A program made the position numbers and the translations under genes. Positions 1 through 8,120 of a stretch of 64,000 bases of DNA are shown piece after piece. This stretch comes from CAADGU01 sp964581605 (lineage in GTDB: Bacteria > Chloroflexota > Anaerolineae > Promineifilales > Promineifilaceae). The notes below the pieces were generated by a model. The model saw only the letters and a program-made list of their open reading frames with translations, was not told the DNA's origin and ran no database searches. The DNA is taken from assembly GCA_964581605.1 (NCBI GenBank), contig CAZOPF010000002.1, forward strand, positions 1 to 64,000. Reading direction: 5' to 3'. The stretch's first letter is position 1. The number at the start of each line of letters is the position of its first letter.

Positions 1-1007
1 CCTCGCTCAAACTATTCCTGTCCCGTGACCCGTTCCCTGGTTATGCCACCCTCTCCATCTCCCAAAATGGCTACGCCTACGTTCACGCCAACCCGATGAA
101 TGAAGTTGACCCCACTGGAAATTGCCCCTGGTGCCTGGTTGCAACCGGGTTGGGTTACATATACGGTGTTGGTTCTCAGACATACCACAACATGCAAAAT
201 GGGATGCCGTTTTTTGCGGCCGTCTACTACAAGAACCACGACCAGGCAGCAATATTGAAGGCGATCAAATCTGGTGCGTTACTCCCGCTGGAACTGATAC
301 CAGGTGCAGACGGGGCTATAGATGGCTTTCTTAGCCAGTTAATTGATAACCTGGCAAACCCTTGTGTTGGGTGGGGTGATAATCTGGTCAAATCGGCGGC
401 ACAGGGAACGGCCGTAGATTTAGCCTTCTTTGGCTTTGGTACCACCGTCCGTCGCGTTGCTGAAGTACCAATTATCTCAAGTGGATTACAGCGAATTTCC
501 GATGATACAGCTACCCCTTTATCCCACAGACCAGGATATTACGGACCAATAAGTGGTTATCCTAATTTAAGAATTCAACGAGATTTTGAATTGGGTTATC
601 TTCCTTCGGAACTAGCACCAATTTTACAGGATGAGATTAATAGCGGTAGACACATCATTGCGAGGAATCTAATGGACACAAACCCTAATGGAGGAATAAT
701 AATGGTTGAGGATCGTACTTATATGTACGCAATAGATTCAGCAGGAAATATCAGGGTTGGTCGGTATTTGTCAGGATATCCCGATGCTCCTCAATTTATG
801 CATCATAGCCAACTTACTAATGGTGCAAATGTATATGGTGCAGGAGAACTCACGTTTAATGCACAAGGAAATATCACCTCTATAAACGACAGGTCGGGAC
901 ATTATTGGCCCGGTCAAGAGGGCTGGGGACAGGAATTCTACGGATACGTAACGCACCTGATTGAAAGTTTGGGAATTGATACAACTTCAATCAACCGTAT
1001 CAATTGA
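1..1007 (+). CDS. Rhs/YD-repeat protein, C-terminal end with toxin domain (5' truncated by window)
   Basis: The reading frame is open from the window edge, so the start is outside; 334 residues are visible. The first 40 residues carry the Rhs repeat-associated core signature, with SRDPFPGYATLS, then GYAYVHANP and NEVDPTG, which normally marks the junction between the Rhs shell and a variable toxin tip. After it come a hydrophobic pre-toxin stretch and a variable C-terminal domain with a conserved-looking AGELTF...SGHYWPG segment. Similar GE-x(n)-SGHYxP tails occur, from memory, in other Rhs and polymorphic toxins, but I cannot name the activity. The gene directly downstream, 13 bp away, is the expected immunity partner. 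Rhs core: confident; toxin role: inferred from position. Confidence 0.8.
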   Translation, partial: SLKLFLSRDPFPGYATLSISQNGYAYVHANPMNEVDPTGNCPWCLVATGLGYIYGVGSQTYHNMQNGMPFFAAVYYKNHDQAAILKAIKSGALLPLELIPGADGAIDGFLSQLIDNLANPCVGWGDNLVKSAAQGTAVDLAFFGFGTTVRRVAEVPIISSGLQRISDDTATPLSHRPGYYGPISGYPNLRIQRDFELGYLPSELAPILQDEINSGRHIIARNLMDTNPNGGIIMVEDRTYMYAIDSAGNIRVGRYLSGYPDAPQFMHHSQLTNGANVYGAGELTFNAQGNITSINDRSGHYWPGQEGWGQEFYGYVTHLIESLGIDTTSINRIN

Positions 1008-1020
1008 GGGAAAATTTAAG

Positions 1021-1713
1021 ATGACACAGTCGGGTAAAGCTTTCCAAAGAGGTCTTCTCATTTTATTTGAGGCATGGGGAGGGAAATATGATCCGCCAGA
1101 ATCGTTAAGACCTATATTGCCAACAGAAGATATTGGCGTGTTTCATCTGCCTTCGATTGCTGAAACTGCGGCAAAGCTCAAACATGAATTAGACGTTTTT
1201 CAGTTCAAGCAACTTGTCGTTCAGACCTTGTCATTAGATACCAGGCAAAAGATAGTGGAATTTTCGGGTGTTTGGGGCTTTCCCTTAAAAGAGACTGCCC
1301 CGTTCTTTTACCTGGAAGCGGTTTATGCCTTATTACCTTTTAATAAAGAAATAGTTAGGGACAACACTGAGGTTTTGGAGTTGTTGGCTAAGAGTCTATT
1401 TTCTTTTGGCATTTCTGAAGAGGCAACATCTTACCTCTTAATGATTTTAGATATGCCGCTGGATAAATTATTACCGGCATTAGAAAAATTGATTGAAAAT
1501 CAGAATTGGATTGTCAGAAGTAGTGTGGTCGGTTTCTGCTACGGCCTTCACAATGGCAAATTCAAATATCAAACTCAGTATGCACTATCAAAAGATCAAT
1601 GGCGACGAATTCAAACCATGCTTGAAAAGCAACTGGAAAAAGAAGGGCATTTTGAAGTCAAGCAGTTAATTGAAAGGGAACTCTATTACATCTCTATGAG
1701 AACATCTGCTTGA
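1021..1713 (+). CDS. Probable immunity protein for the Rhs toxin
   Basis: This 230-residue soluble, helix-rich protein starts at ATG 1021, 13 bp after the Rhs stop; a GAGGG ribosome binding site overlaps that stop, so the two genes are translationally close. It has no signal peptide and no membrane segment, as expected for a cytoplasmic protein that binds the incoming toxin tip. I recognise no named domain. Low-GC codon use (many AAA, ATT, TTA) differs from the surrounding GC-richer genes and matches the 3' half of the toxin gene, which suggests that toxin tip and immunity gene were acquired together. The immunity function is inferred from position alone. Confidence 0.6.
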   Translation: MTQSGKAFQRGLLILFEAWGGKYDPPESLRPILPTEDIGVFHLPSIAETAAKLKHELDVFQFKQLVVQTLSLDTRQKIVEFSGVWGFPLKETAPFFYLEAVYALLPFNKEIVRDNTEVLELLAKSLFSFGISEEATSYLLMILDMPLDKLLPALEKLIENQNWIVRSSVVGFCYGLHNGKFKYQTQYALSKDQWRRIQTMLEKQLEKEGHFEVKQLIERELYYISMRTSA

Positions 1714-1788
1714 TGGGGAACGCGACGGCCGTAGCCAACACCCCTCAACTCGAAACCAACCCCCGCCTCACGGCCGCACTCCTCGTCT

Positions 1789-1962
1789 GGCAGCGGCAAA
1801 ACACATTTATCTATCAGCTTGGGCGTCAAGGCGGCCGAAGTTGGTTATTCCATCCGCTTCTTGACCCTGGAAACGATGATGACCCGGCTGGTCAAAGCCA
1901 AGCATGAAAACCGGTTAGAGCGGGCCTTGCAGCAGTTGGCTTATCCCCGCCTGCTCATTATT
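1789..1962 (+). pseudogene. istB: istB fragment (IS21-family transposition ATPase)
   Basis: Frame 1 gives a Walker A motif GSGKTHL, followed by LGVKAAEVGYSIRFLT and a segment ending RLERALQQLAYPRLLII. This is the central part of IstB, the AAA+ helper of IS21-type transposases, where the next residues should be the Walker B D-E-L-G. Only about 58 codons remain. Upstream the frame hits a stop and is not IstB-like. Downstream the homology stops exactly where a palindromic element begins at 1963. No istA gene and no IS ends are visible, so this is a dead remnant. Confidence 0.75.
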
Positions 1963-2047
1963 GTGCCCGGCTCACCTGCGGCTTTGCCGCCGGGTGCAGT
2001 GGGTAGTTAGGCGGTAGCCGCCCCCATTGCACCCGTGAGCCGGGCAC
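1963..2047. repeat. Nested palindromic (clover-like) element
   Basis: An outer perfect 13-bp inverted repeat (1963-1975 GTGCCCGGCTCAC with 2035-2047) encloses a second 12-bp arm pair (1992-2003 with 2023-2034, one mismatch). Two small hairpins lie inside: GCGGC-TTT-GCCGC near 1978-1990 and GGCGG-TAG-CCGCC at 2010-2022. As single-stranded DNA or RNA it would fold into a branched structure. It has no coding capacity. It abuts the broken istB fragment and resembles REP- or MITE-like mobile palindromes. Confidence 0.8.
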
Positions 2048-2050
2048 ATT

Positions 2051-2077
2051 AGGTCGGGCGGCGTAGCCGTCCGACCT
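2051..2077. repeat. Short hairpin next to the clover-like element
   Basis: AGGTCGGGCGGC at the left pairs with GCCGTCCGACCT at the right with one mismatch and a 3-nt GTA loop. It follows the larger palindrome after 3 bp and may be part of the same element. There is no T-tract, so it is not a typical terminator. Confidence 0.6.
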
Positions 2078-2387
2078 GACTATTTATTACCCTGCATCCA
2101 TTGCAAGGTATTCCATTTTTGAGGGGATACTCTGCGCTAGTAGGAGAGAAATTGTTTGATTAGGAGTGTTTACCCTGCAAAACCAGGCAAGGTATTCAAC
2201 CTTGATCAGCAGTTTACCCTGTATGGTGAGGAGTAAAAACCAGCAAGTGGAAGTTTGTGTGGTCCCCACTTTCCTTCAACAAGCTATTTTATTATAAGAA
2301 TTTCATTCCTGTGTACAAGCAGAGCGGCCGTGCCTGGCCACCCCGCCACAAATGAATTAGACTATCGCCAATCGCATATGAGAGCAC
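2078..2387. other. Non-coding stretch, no gene recognised
   Basis: No reading frame here looks like a protein. The only features seen are two copies of CAAGGTATTC about 85 bp apart and repeated TTTACCCTG-like words, which may be degenerate repeat debris downstream of the istB remnant. Confidence 0.5.
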
Positions 2388-2440
2388 AAGACGCCAATGA
2401 GCCTTTCAGGGAAAGATTTTTATTGGCGTCTTTTTATTTT
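2388..2440 (+). terminator. Rho-independent terminator
   Basis: An 11-bp perfect stem (AAGACGCCAAT at 2388-2398 with ATTGGCGTCTT at 2422-2432) is followed by a T-rich tail TTTTTATTTT at 2431-2440. The orientation fits + strand transcription arriving from the toxin/immunity side. Confidence 0.75.
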
Positions 2441-2492
2441 CGTGAGGCCAGGGGCGGCACAAACACCAAACATTCTCAGGCAGGCCCGGAAT

Positions 2493-2538
2493 AAAAAAAG
2501 ACCGCCCCCTTGCCGTGGAAAGTTTCGGGCGGTCTTCT
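2493..2538 (-). terminator. Terminator downstream of tRNA-Gly
   Basis: A 10-bp stem (AAGACCGCCC at 2498-2507 with GGGCGGTCTT at 2527-2536) reads on the minus strand into a run of T (plus-strand A7 at 2493-2499). It lies about 50 bp beyond the 3' end of the minus-strand tRNA gene and most likely ends its transcript. Confidence 0.75.
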
Positions 2539-2585
2539 TTAAGTTCTGCGCCAGCAATCGTACCTTAACAAATGACGCAGATTTG

Positions 2586-2656
2586 AGCGGCTATCGGGAC
2601 TCGAACCCGAGATAACAGCTTGGGAAGCTGCTGTGTTACCGCTACACCATAGCCGC
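2586..2656 (-). tRNA. tRNA-Gly (anticodon CCC)
   Basis: Read on the minus strand, the acceptor stem GCGGCTA/TAGCCGC closes a 71-nt cloverleaf. The D-stem is GTGT/ACAC, the anticodon stem GCAGC/GCTGT has the 7-nt loop TTCCCAA (anticodon CCC), the variable region is short, and the T-arm is TCGGG-TTCGAGT-CCCGA. The discriminator base is T. The 3' CCA is not encoded; the bases after the discriminator are CAA. Confidence 0.93.
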
Positions 2657-2666
2657 CGATAGCTGC

Positions 2667-2695
2667 ATTATATCTACCCCGTCCATGGTGTGCAA
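2667..2695 (-). promoter_or_regulatory. Sigma70-type promoter of tRNA-Gly
   Basis: On the minus strand, TTGCAC (2695-2690) and TATAAT (2672-2667) are separated by exactly 17 bp. The -10 box ends 10 bp before the mature tRNA 5' end. Confidence 0.75.
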
Positions 2696-2778
2696 CGCGA
2701 AGGTGTAACAGTATAACAGGGTAACGGGCAGCATTTCGACGTATAGCCGTGCTACCGGATTAGCCGCTTCAGCCGGGT

Positions 2779-3468
2779 TTAATTGGTTTTTCCAGAACCG
2801 AGTCCCGCCTCCCGCGCCTTCACAATGGCCTGCGCGCGGTCGGCTACTTGCAGCTTGTTGAAGATGTTGGAGATGTGATTACTGACCGTTTTGCTGCTGA
2901 TATGCAGGCGGTCGGCAATTTCCTGGTTGTTGCGGCCGTGCGCGATGAGGGTGAGCAGTTCTCGTTCGCGGTCGGTGAGGTCGGGGAAGGGGGTCACGGC
3001 CGTATCCCTTCCCCCTCCCCTCTGAAAAAATGCCGTTAACCGGCCAGCAATCGCCGGGCCAAAAAGTGCCTGCCCTTCGGCCACCGCTTGCACTGTTTTC
3101 AACACTTCCGCTTTATCCGCCCCCTTCAAAATGTACCCCCGCGCCCCGGCACACATCGCCGCAAAGAGGGAATCATCATCTTCCAGCATGGTGAGCATGA
3201 TTATGCCGATGTGGGGATGGTCGGCCAGGATACGGCGGGTGGCTTCGATGCCGTTCATGTCCGGCATCATAATGTCCATGAGAATAACGTCCGGCGTCAG
3301 CGCGTCTGCCTGGGCAATGGCTTCCGCGCCAGTACCAGCTTCACCGGCCACGGCGAACCTGAAGCTACTTTGGGCCGTGCCCGCCGCCCCATTCAACAAC
3401 GCACACAGCCCTTCCCGAAATAACTTATGGTCATCCGCCACCAAAATCCGAATGGTTTCTTTCATCAT
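2779..3468 (-). CDS. Response regulator, NarL/FixJ (LuxR) family
   Basis: A 229-residue protein with an N-terminal receiver domain: acidic pair ADDH near residue 11, phospho-acceptor Asp65 in LMDIMMPDMNG, and a switch Lys in ARGYILKGAD. The C-terminal LuxR-type helix-turn-helix is about residues 165-225 (LTDRERELLTLIAHGRNNQEIA). It should bind DNA after phosphorylation by a HisKA_3-type kinase. The likely partner is the large kinase on the same strand upstream (4058-7831), but a plus-strand toxin-antitoxin pair now lies between them. Either of the two leading Met codons (3468 or 3465) could start it. Confidence 0.92.
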   Translation of the reverse strand: MMKETIRILVADDHKLFREGLCALLNGAAGTAQSSFRFAVAGEAGTGAEAIAQADALTPDVILMDIMMPDMNGIEATRRILADHPHIGIIMLTMLEDDDSLFAAMCAGARGYILKGADKAEVLKTVQAVAEGQALFGPAIAGRLTAFFQRGGGRDTAVTPFPDLTDRERELLTLIAHGRNNQEIADRLHISSKTVSNHISNIFNKLQVADRAQAIVKAREAGLGSGKTN

Positions 3469-3509
3469 GCCCTCTTTGCCCTTTGCCTGAAATCTCCTAC
3501 AATAGTCCT

Positions 3510-3728
3510 ATGAAAACATTAACCACCCTTCCTGCCCATTACGACGGCAAAGAAATCAAACTGGATGTGCCATTTTCAATAGAACCCAATACACGCCTGC
3601 TTATCACCATTCTTGATCAGTCCGAAGATAGCCAACAATTCCTGGTTGAGGCAGCGATGATTGCCTCTGAAGCTGCTTTCGCTCGTGTTTGGGACAACGA
3701 AGAAGATGACATCTATAACGATTTATAA
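3510..3728 (+). CDS. Antitoxin-like protein of a PemK/MazF-type pair
   Basis: A 72-residue acidic protein starting MKTLTTLPAHYDGKEI and ending in an acidic tail VWDNEEDDIYNDL, which is typical of small antitoxins next to PemK/MazF-type or nuclease toxins. The N-terminal half, with predicted beta strands around KEIKLDVPF, fits a DNA-binding or AbrB/DUF2281-like fold, but this is weak. It overlaps the downstream toxin gene by 23 bp. ATG 3510 is preferred over an upstream start at 3483, which would run closer to the divergent regulator gene (start 3468). Confidence 0.75.
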   Translation: MKTLTTLPAHYDGKEIKLDVPFSIEPNTRLLITILDQSEDSQQFLVEAAMIASEAAFARVWDNEEDDIYNDL

Positions 3729-4056
3729 AGCAGGAGACGTTTTACTCGTGCCCTTTCCTTACACAGATCAAAGCGCTACCAAGCATAGACCGGCCGTAGT
3801 TTTAAGCAGTGAGACTTACAATCACCACCATCCTGACATCATTCTTGCACCCATTACCAGCCAGATAACAAACAGACCCGATGAGGTTACTATTGCTGAT
3901 TGGCGAACGGCCGGTTTGCTCAAACCAGGCGTTGTGAAACCGATACTATCCTCGTTTGATACCCGTCTTGTGCGCCGACAATTGGGTAAACTATCTGCAA
4001 AAGACTTGAAAGCAGTGCGGATGATGTTTCAACAAATCCTCGACCTTAACGCATGA
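3706..4056 (+). CDS. PemK/MazF-family toxin (endoribonuclease)
   Basis: This 116-residue protein has the family start GDVLLVPFPYTDQ followed by KHRPAVVLSS, and later APITSQI, the usual beta-barrel core of PemK/MazF mRNA interferases. The start ATG 3706 places Met five residues before YKAGDV; a longer frame from 3661 lies inside the antitoxin gene and adds unrelated residues. It is cotranscribed with, and overlaps, the antitoxin. The 3' end is 1 bp from the convergent histidine-kinase gene. Confidence 0.88.
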   Translation: MTSITIYKAGDVLLVPFPYTDQSATKHRPAVVLSSETYNHHHPDIILAPITSQITNRPDEVTIADWRTAGLLKPGVVKPILSSFDTRLVRRQLGKLSAKDLKAVRMMFQQILDLNA

Positions 4057-4057
4057 T

Positions 4058-7000
4058 CTATAGCTTCTTTTCATACAAGACGGCCGTGTAATCATAGTCT
4101 TGCACTTCCCCACAATACACAAAACCCAGTTCTTCGTAATAGCGGCGTAGACGGCCCGAAGCCGCTTCGGGTTCGCCGTTACTCACCCCACAATCCAGCC
4201 GGACTAGCTGCTTGCCCTGCCGTCTACTTTCCTCCATCGCCCAATTCAGCAAAGCCGCGCCTATTTTCAGACCATGTACACGATTGCGGATTGCCAGCGA
4301 ATGCACGTAACCGGCAGTTTCATCGTCAGGCCAGTAGGAGTCAGTCCAGAGGAGGCGCAATGTGCCCACTGCTTCCCCGCTCAGGTAGGCCAGATACACT
4401 TCACCGTTGGACAGCTGCTGTTCCATTCGCCGCCACCAGGCTTCATTTGGCGGCGACGGCCATTGGTTAATGCCTTTGGCGGCCAGCCAGGCGGCCGCTT
4501 CGGCCAGAATGTCCATCACCAGCGGCAACTGGTCGGGCAAGGCTGCTTTTATTTCCATCAGGGGCATAATGGCCGTAATAGACGTGCCACCACCGGGGGC
4601 CGATTCCACGTAAAAGGTGCCACCCAACTCTTCTGCCCGTTCGCGCATGGAGGCCAGACCAACGCCAGGGCGCACGGCCGTTGGCAACCCCACACCGTCA
4701 TCGCTAATGGTCAGGCTGAGGCTGGCCGGGGCCACTGCCAGCCAGATGTTGGCCTGCCGCGCCTGGGCGTGGCGGACAACATTGGTGATGGCTTCCAGGG
4801 CGATGCGGTAGGCGGCCACTTCCACGGCCGCTGGCAGCGGCGGCAGAGGGTCGGGCACGGCCGTCACCTTCACCTGTAACCCATTATTGCCCGGCGCTAA
4901 CTGGCTGATGTGAACTTTGAGGGCAGCCAGTAAACCCAATTCATCCAGCGACGGCGGCCGTAGGGCATAGACCAGCCGCCGGATGTCGGCGATGAGCGCC
5001 TGATTTTGCGATTTGAGCGAAGCCAGCAACGGCGCGGCCGCCAGGGGATCAGTTTCCAGCAGATCCAGTGCGGTATCCAGGGCGAAGGTCTGGCTGGCCA
5101 GGCTGGGGCCAAGCTCGTCGTGCAGGTCGCGGCGGATGCGGCGGCGCTCTTCTTCGCGGGCCAGCACCAGCCGCTCACGGGAGCGCTGCAAGGCGCTGGT
5201 CAGTCGCTCGGCGTAGGCGGCGGTGCCGGCCTGTGCGGCAATGTCGGCCAGAAGCCGCCGTTCGCGTTCGGTGAACCGTTCTTGCGGTGAACGAGGAGCG
5301 ACGATGAGCCAGCCGACCAACTCTGCCTGATAAAGCAGCTGCCACTCTTCGACGACGGTTGATGGCTGGCCGGTGGCAGCAGCGGTATGCCGTTCGCCTG
5401 CGGCCGTGTGCAGGGCCACGGCCGCATAGGGCAGTTTGAGCGTCTGGCAAAGGGTGGCCGTGATGGCGGTGAGGGTTTGACCGGGCACGGCCGTTTCCCG
5501 CAACTGCCGCCCCAATTGCGACAACACCTTGTACGGATCGTCCCGGTCGCCATAAATGAGCCGGTTCGCGCCGCGCTGCAACCGGTCACGGATGGGCTGG
5601 AAGAAGACAGCAATGAGGCCGGTAGCCAGCAGGGAGATGAGCAGGTTGTTTTGGGATTGGAAGAGCAGGCTCAGGCCGCCGACGGCGAGGATGTAGATGG
5701 CGAGGATGACGGCCGTCAGGCCCCCATACACCAGTGTCCGGTTCATCACCATGTCAATGTCATACAGCCGGGCGTACAAAATTGCCAACCCGATAACCAC
5801 CGGAAAACCAATCCAGGTGACAGCAACCACGATGAGATACAGCATCTCGGCCGTTGAACCTCTGGCCGTTGGAAAGAGGGTGACGAATAGCTCAACCAGG
5901 ATGAAAAGTGGAAAGACGATGGCTAAAAAATAGACCACCCATTTGATTTGCTGCCGGATTTCCCCTTCACTCCGCCGCCAGCGCAAAACCAGCGAACCAA
6001 TGCTAATGAGGGAAGCGATTAAGACCACAAAGGAGGCGATTTCGTCCAATGTATGGACGGTGGGCAGGGCGTTTAATATCGGCAGGGGCAAAACAAGTGG
6101 ATTGTCATAGGTAAGCTGCCAATCCCCGCCTATATCCAGCATGGGGCCGGGCCGGACAAGCATGAGGATGATGAACAGAGCCAACAACAGGACAATGATC
6201 TGGCTAAACTGCCGCCAACGGGGGGTGAGGAATTGACCGTTGGGGAACAAGAGGGGCAGGTAAACAAAGATGGGTATGACCATCAGGGGATGTAAGAGGT
6301 GGCGCAGCCAGGGGATGAACGCGAGCTGGTACGGAGTAACTGCGGGCCATAACAGGAGTCTGGCTTGAATGACGCCCGTGCTCGCAACCAGCAGCATAAT
6401 CAAGCCGATAAAGGTGCAAAGCCAGCCGACCCGATTGTGCGGCTGGCGCATGAGAATGACGCTGCCTACAATCAAGTAAGCCAGGGAGGCAGACAGCGTG
6501 AAAAGCAAATTATCAATGTCCAGGGACAGACCTTGCCAGAGCAGGCCAATGGCGAGTAAAACGGCCGTACCCAATGAAATCCAGATGCGCCGTTGTTGCC
6601 TTACCGGCAGTTGCTCCTCGTTGTTCCGTGTAGTGGGAGGGGTTGAGGGGGAAATAATGGGAAGGGGGATAAGGCGGTTGACGGCCGTTTGCCAGCGCCT
6701 GTGCAGCGGCTGTACGCCTACCCCCACCAGCACCGTCGCCACCAACAACCCCACCATGATGCTGCCCCGTCCTGCCAGTAGCCCCACACCGCCAACGAGC
6801 AGAATGTAGACGGCCGTGATCAACAGCGTCAACCCGCCATATACCAACGCCCGGTTGATAAAAATATCCAGGTTGTACAAACCATCCCGCAAAATGGCGA
6901 CGGCCAGGGCCATGATGAAGGTGATGGAGACGGCCGTTATCGCTGGCCCGATGATGAGCATGACCAATAAATCTTGGGGCGATGGCGGGCGCGTAGGCAT

Positions 7001-7831
7001 GAGGGCATTGGGAGCCATGAGATGGCCGACGACGATGATCCCCACAAAGGCGGCAAACGAGGCGATGATCCAGCGGACATGCCGCCGCGTGACCGGATCG
7101 GACAGCCGCCGGTAGCGGTACGCCTGTGCGCCCAGGCCAATACCCAGGTAGATCAGGGCAAAAACCGTGCCAAGCTGTGCAGGCATTCCGGTCACTGCCC
7201 ACACCATCTGCAAGGCGATGAGGGGCAGCAGCCAGCGCGTCCAGGTAGGAACAAAACGGCCGTCAGGAAACAGGTAAAGCAGTGCGCCAAAAGCGACAAA
7301 CGCCAGACCACTGAGAAAATTAAACGGCCGTTCCAGCACGGGCCATTCGCTATACAAGGTGAAGGTGACAGGGCCAGAAATGCGCGTGGCAATAAGTACC
7401 AGAGAGACCCCCAGAAATGCACCAAACCCATCTCGTTTGTGCCAGAAAAGGATAACCCCGGCCACACCAAACGTCATGACCAACGCCAGTTCCATGCCAA
7501 ATACCATCCAGGCATAGATGGCCGGAGAAATGCCCAAACCGGCCGAAGCGGCCCGGATGGCCTCCCCTGTCAAGACATCGTGCCAGTTGTAAATGACATC
7601 CAGGTTGGTGAAAATCAGGCGCACATACAACAATGCGCCTGCCAGCCAGCTTGCCCACAACAAGAAAATTGCCAGCCAGGCAGCCGCCATGCCCAGGCTG
7701 AACAGGCGGGATTGGGGATGGGTACGGCCGTTACGGCCAATGCTTTCCCCGGTGGAAGGGGTCGCAAGTGGTTCTATCGCATTTTCTCCTTTGTCTGCTA
7801 AAATCTCTTGCATGGATACTGTAACTACCAT
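4058..7831 (-). CDS. Sensor histidine kinase with duplicated membrane sensor and C-terminal GNAT domain
   Basis: A 1257-residue protein. Two successive multi-helix membrane blocks each end in the same motif: LYNLDIFINRALVYGGLT in the first and LYDIDMVMNRTLVYGGLT in the second, so the sensor region looks duplicated. A GAF-like region follows. The HisKA_3 dimerisation domain has its phospho-acceptor at His904 (RRDLHDELGPS), then comes an HATPase_c domain (DDGVGL, GVGLASMRERAEELGG). The kinase would normally end at about residue 1091 (ITAIMPL). Instead it continues in frame into a complete 166-residue GNAT acetyltransferase-like domain (VHSLAIRNRVHGLKIGAALL). The fusion may be real or come from loss of a stop codon. 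The start could also be Met at 7813; both overlap the divergent gene at 7812. Confidence 0.92.
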   Translation of the reverse strand: MVVTVSMQEILADKGENAIEPLATPSTGESIGRNGRTHPQSRLFSLGMAAAWLAIFLLWASWLAGALLYVRLIFTNLDVIYNWHDVLTGEAIRAASAGLGISPAIYAWMVFGMELALVMTFGVAGVILFWHKRDGFGAFLGVSLVLIATRISGPVTFTLYSEWPVLERPFNFLSGLAFVAFGALLYLFPDGRFVPTWTRWLLPLIALQMVWAVTGMPAQLGTVFALIYLGIGLGAQAYRYRRLSDPVTRRHVRWIIASFAAFVGIIVVGHLMAPNALMPTRPPSPQDLLVMLIIGPAITAVSITFIMALAVAILRDGLYNLDIFINRALVYGGLTLLITAVYILLVGGVGLLAGRGSIMVGLLVATVLVGVGVQPLHRRWQTAVNRLIPLPIISPSTPPTTRNNEEQLPVRQQRRIWISLGTAVLLAIGLLWQGLSLDIDNLLFTLSASLAYLIVGSVILMRQPHNRVGWLCTFIGLIMLLVASTGVIQARLLLWPAVTPYQLAFIPWLRHLLHPLMVIPIFVYLPLLFPNGQFLTPRWRQFSQIIVLLLALFIILMLVRPGPMLDIGGDWQLTYDNPLVLPLPILNALPTVHTLDEIASFVVLIASLISIGSLVLRWRRSEGEIRQQIKWVVYFLAIVFPLFILVELFVTLFPTARGSTAEMLYLIVVAVTWIGFPVVIGLAILYARLYDIDMVMNRTLVYGGLTAVILAIYILAVGGLSLLFQSQNNLLISLLATGLIAVFFQPIRDRLQRGANRLIYGDRDDPYKVLSQLGRQLRETAVPGQTLTAITATLCQTLKLPYAAVALHTAAGERHTAAATGQPSTVVEEWQLLYQAELVGWLIVAPRSPQERFTERERRLLADIAAQAGTAAYAERLTSALQRSRERLVLAREEERRRIRRDLHDELGPSLASQTFALDTALDLLETDPLAAAPLLASLKSQNQALIADIRRLVYALRPPSLDELGLLAALKVHISQLAPGNNGLQVKVTAVPDPLPPLPAAVEVAAYRIALEAITNVVRHAQARQANIWLAVAPASLSLTISDDGVGLPTAVRPGVGLASMRERAEELGGTFYVESAPGGGTSITAIMPLMEIKAALPDQLPLVMDILAEAAAWLAAKGINQWPSPPNEAWWRRMEQQLSNGEVYLAYLSGEAVGTLRLLWTDSYWPDDETAGYVHSLAIRNRVHGLKIGAALLNWAMEESRRQGKQLVRLDCGVSNGEPEAASGRLRRYYEELGFVYCGEVQDYDYTAVLYEKKL

Positions 7832-8120
7832 TCAAAGTATCAATCTAATTGCCACTAATCCAAAGATTCGTGCTGGACGGCCGTACATCCTGGATAGCAC
7901 CGTTACAGTCGCCGATGTGGTGATTGCCAGGAATTACCATAAACTAGATGCCGATGGCATCGCGGATTGGTATGGCCTGACATTACCCCAAATATATGCG
8001 GCTTTAGCCTACTACTACACCCACAAAGTTGAGGTTGACGCCCAAATTCGTGAGCAGATCCGTCGCGCTGAACAATTGAAAGAAAACCACGTTGGTAATG
8101 AACATCCGCTTTTATCTTGA
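7812..8120 (+). CDS. DUF433-type antitoxin
   Basis: A 102-residue protein with the DUF433 pattern: NPKIRAGRPYILDSTVTVADV, then a winged-helix-like segment with YGLTLPQIYAALAYYYTHK. DUF433 proteins are usually the DNA-binding antitoxin partners of DUF5615 PIN-like toxins, and such a gene overlaps it downstream by 23 bp. The ATG at 7812 overlaps the start codon of the divergent histidine kinase, so both promoters must lie inside the opposite gene. Confidence 0.88.
   Translation: MDTVTTIQSINLIATNPKIRAGRPYILDSTVTVADVVIARNYHKLDADGIADWYGLTLPQIYAALAYYYTHKVEVDAQIREQIRRAEQLKENHVGNEHPLLS

Noticed and set aside
1710..1907. 65-residue frame after the immunity gene
   Set aside because: It runs out of frame over the istB remnant (frame 1 carries the Walker A motif) and has no family resemblance or ribosome site.
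2397..2615. 72-residue frame over terminators and tRNA
   Set aside because: It crosses two terminators and enters the tRNA-Gly gene, so it is not coding.
6974..7801. 275-residue plus-strand frame inside the large histidine kinase
   Set aside because: It is antisense to clear membrane-sensor coding sequence; it is rich in Gln/Arg/His and has no domain.
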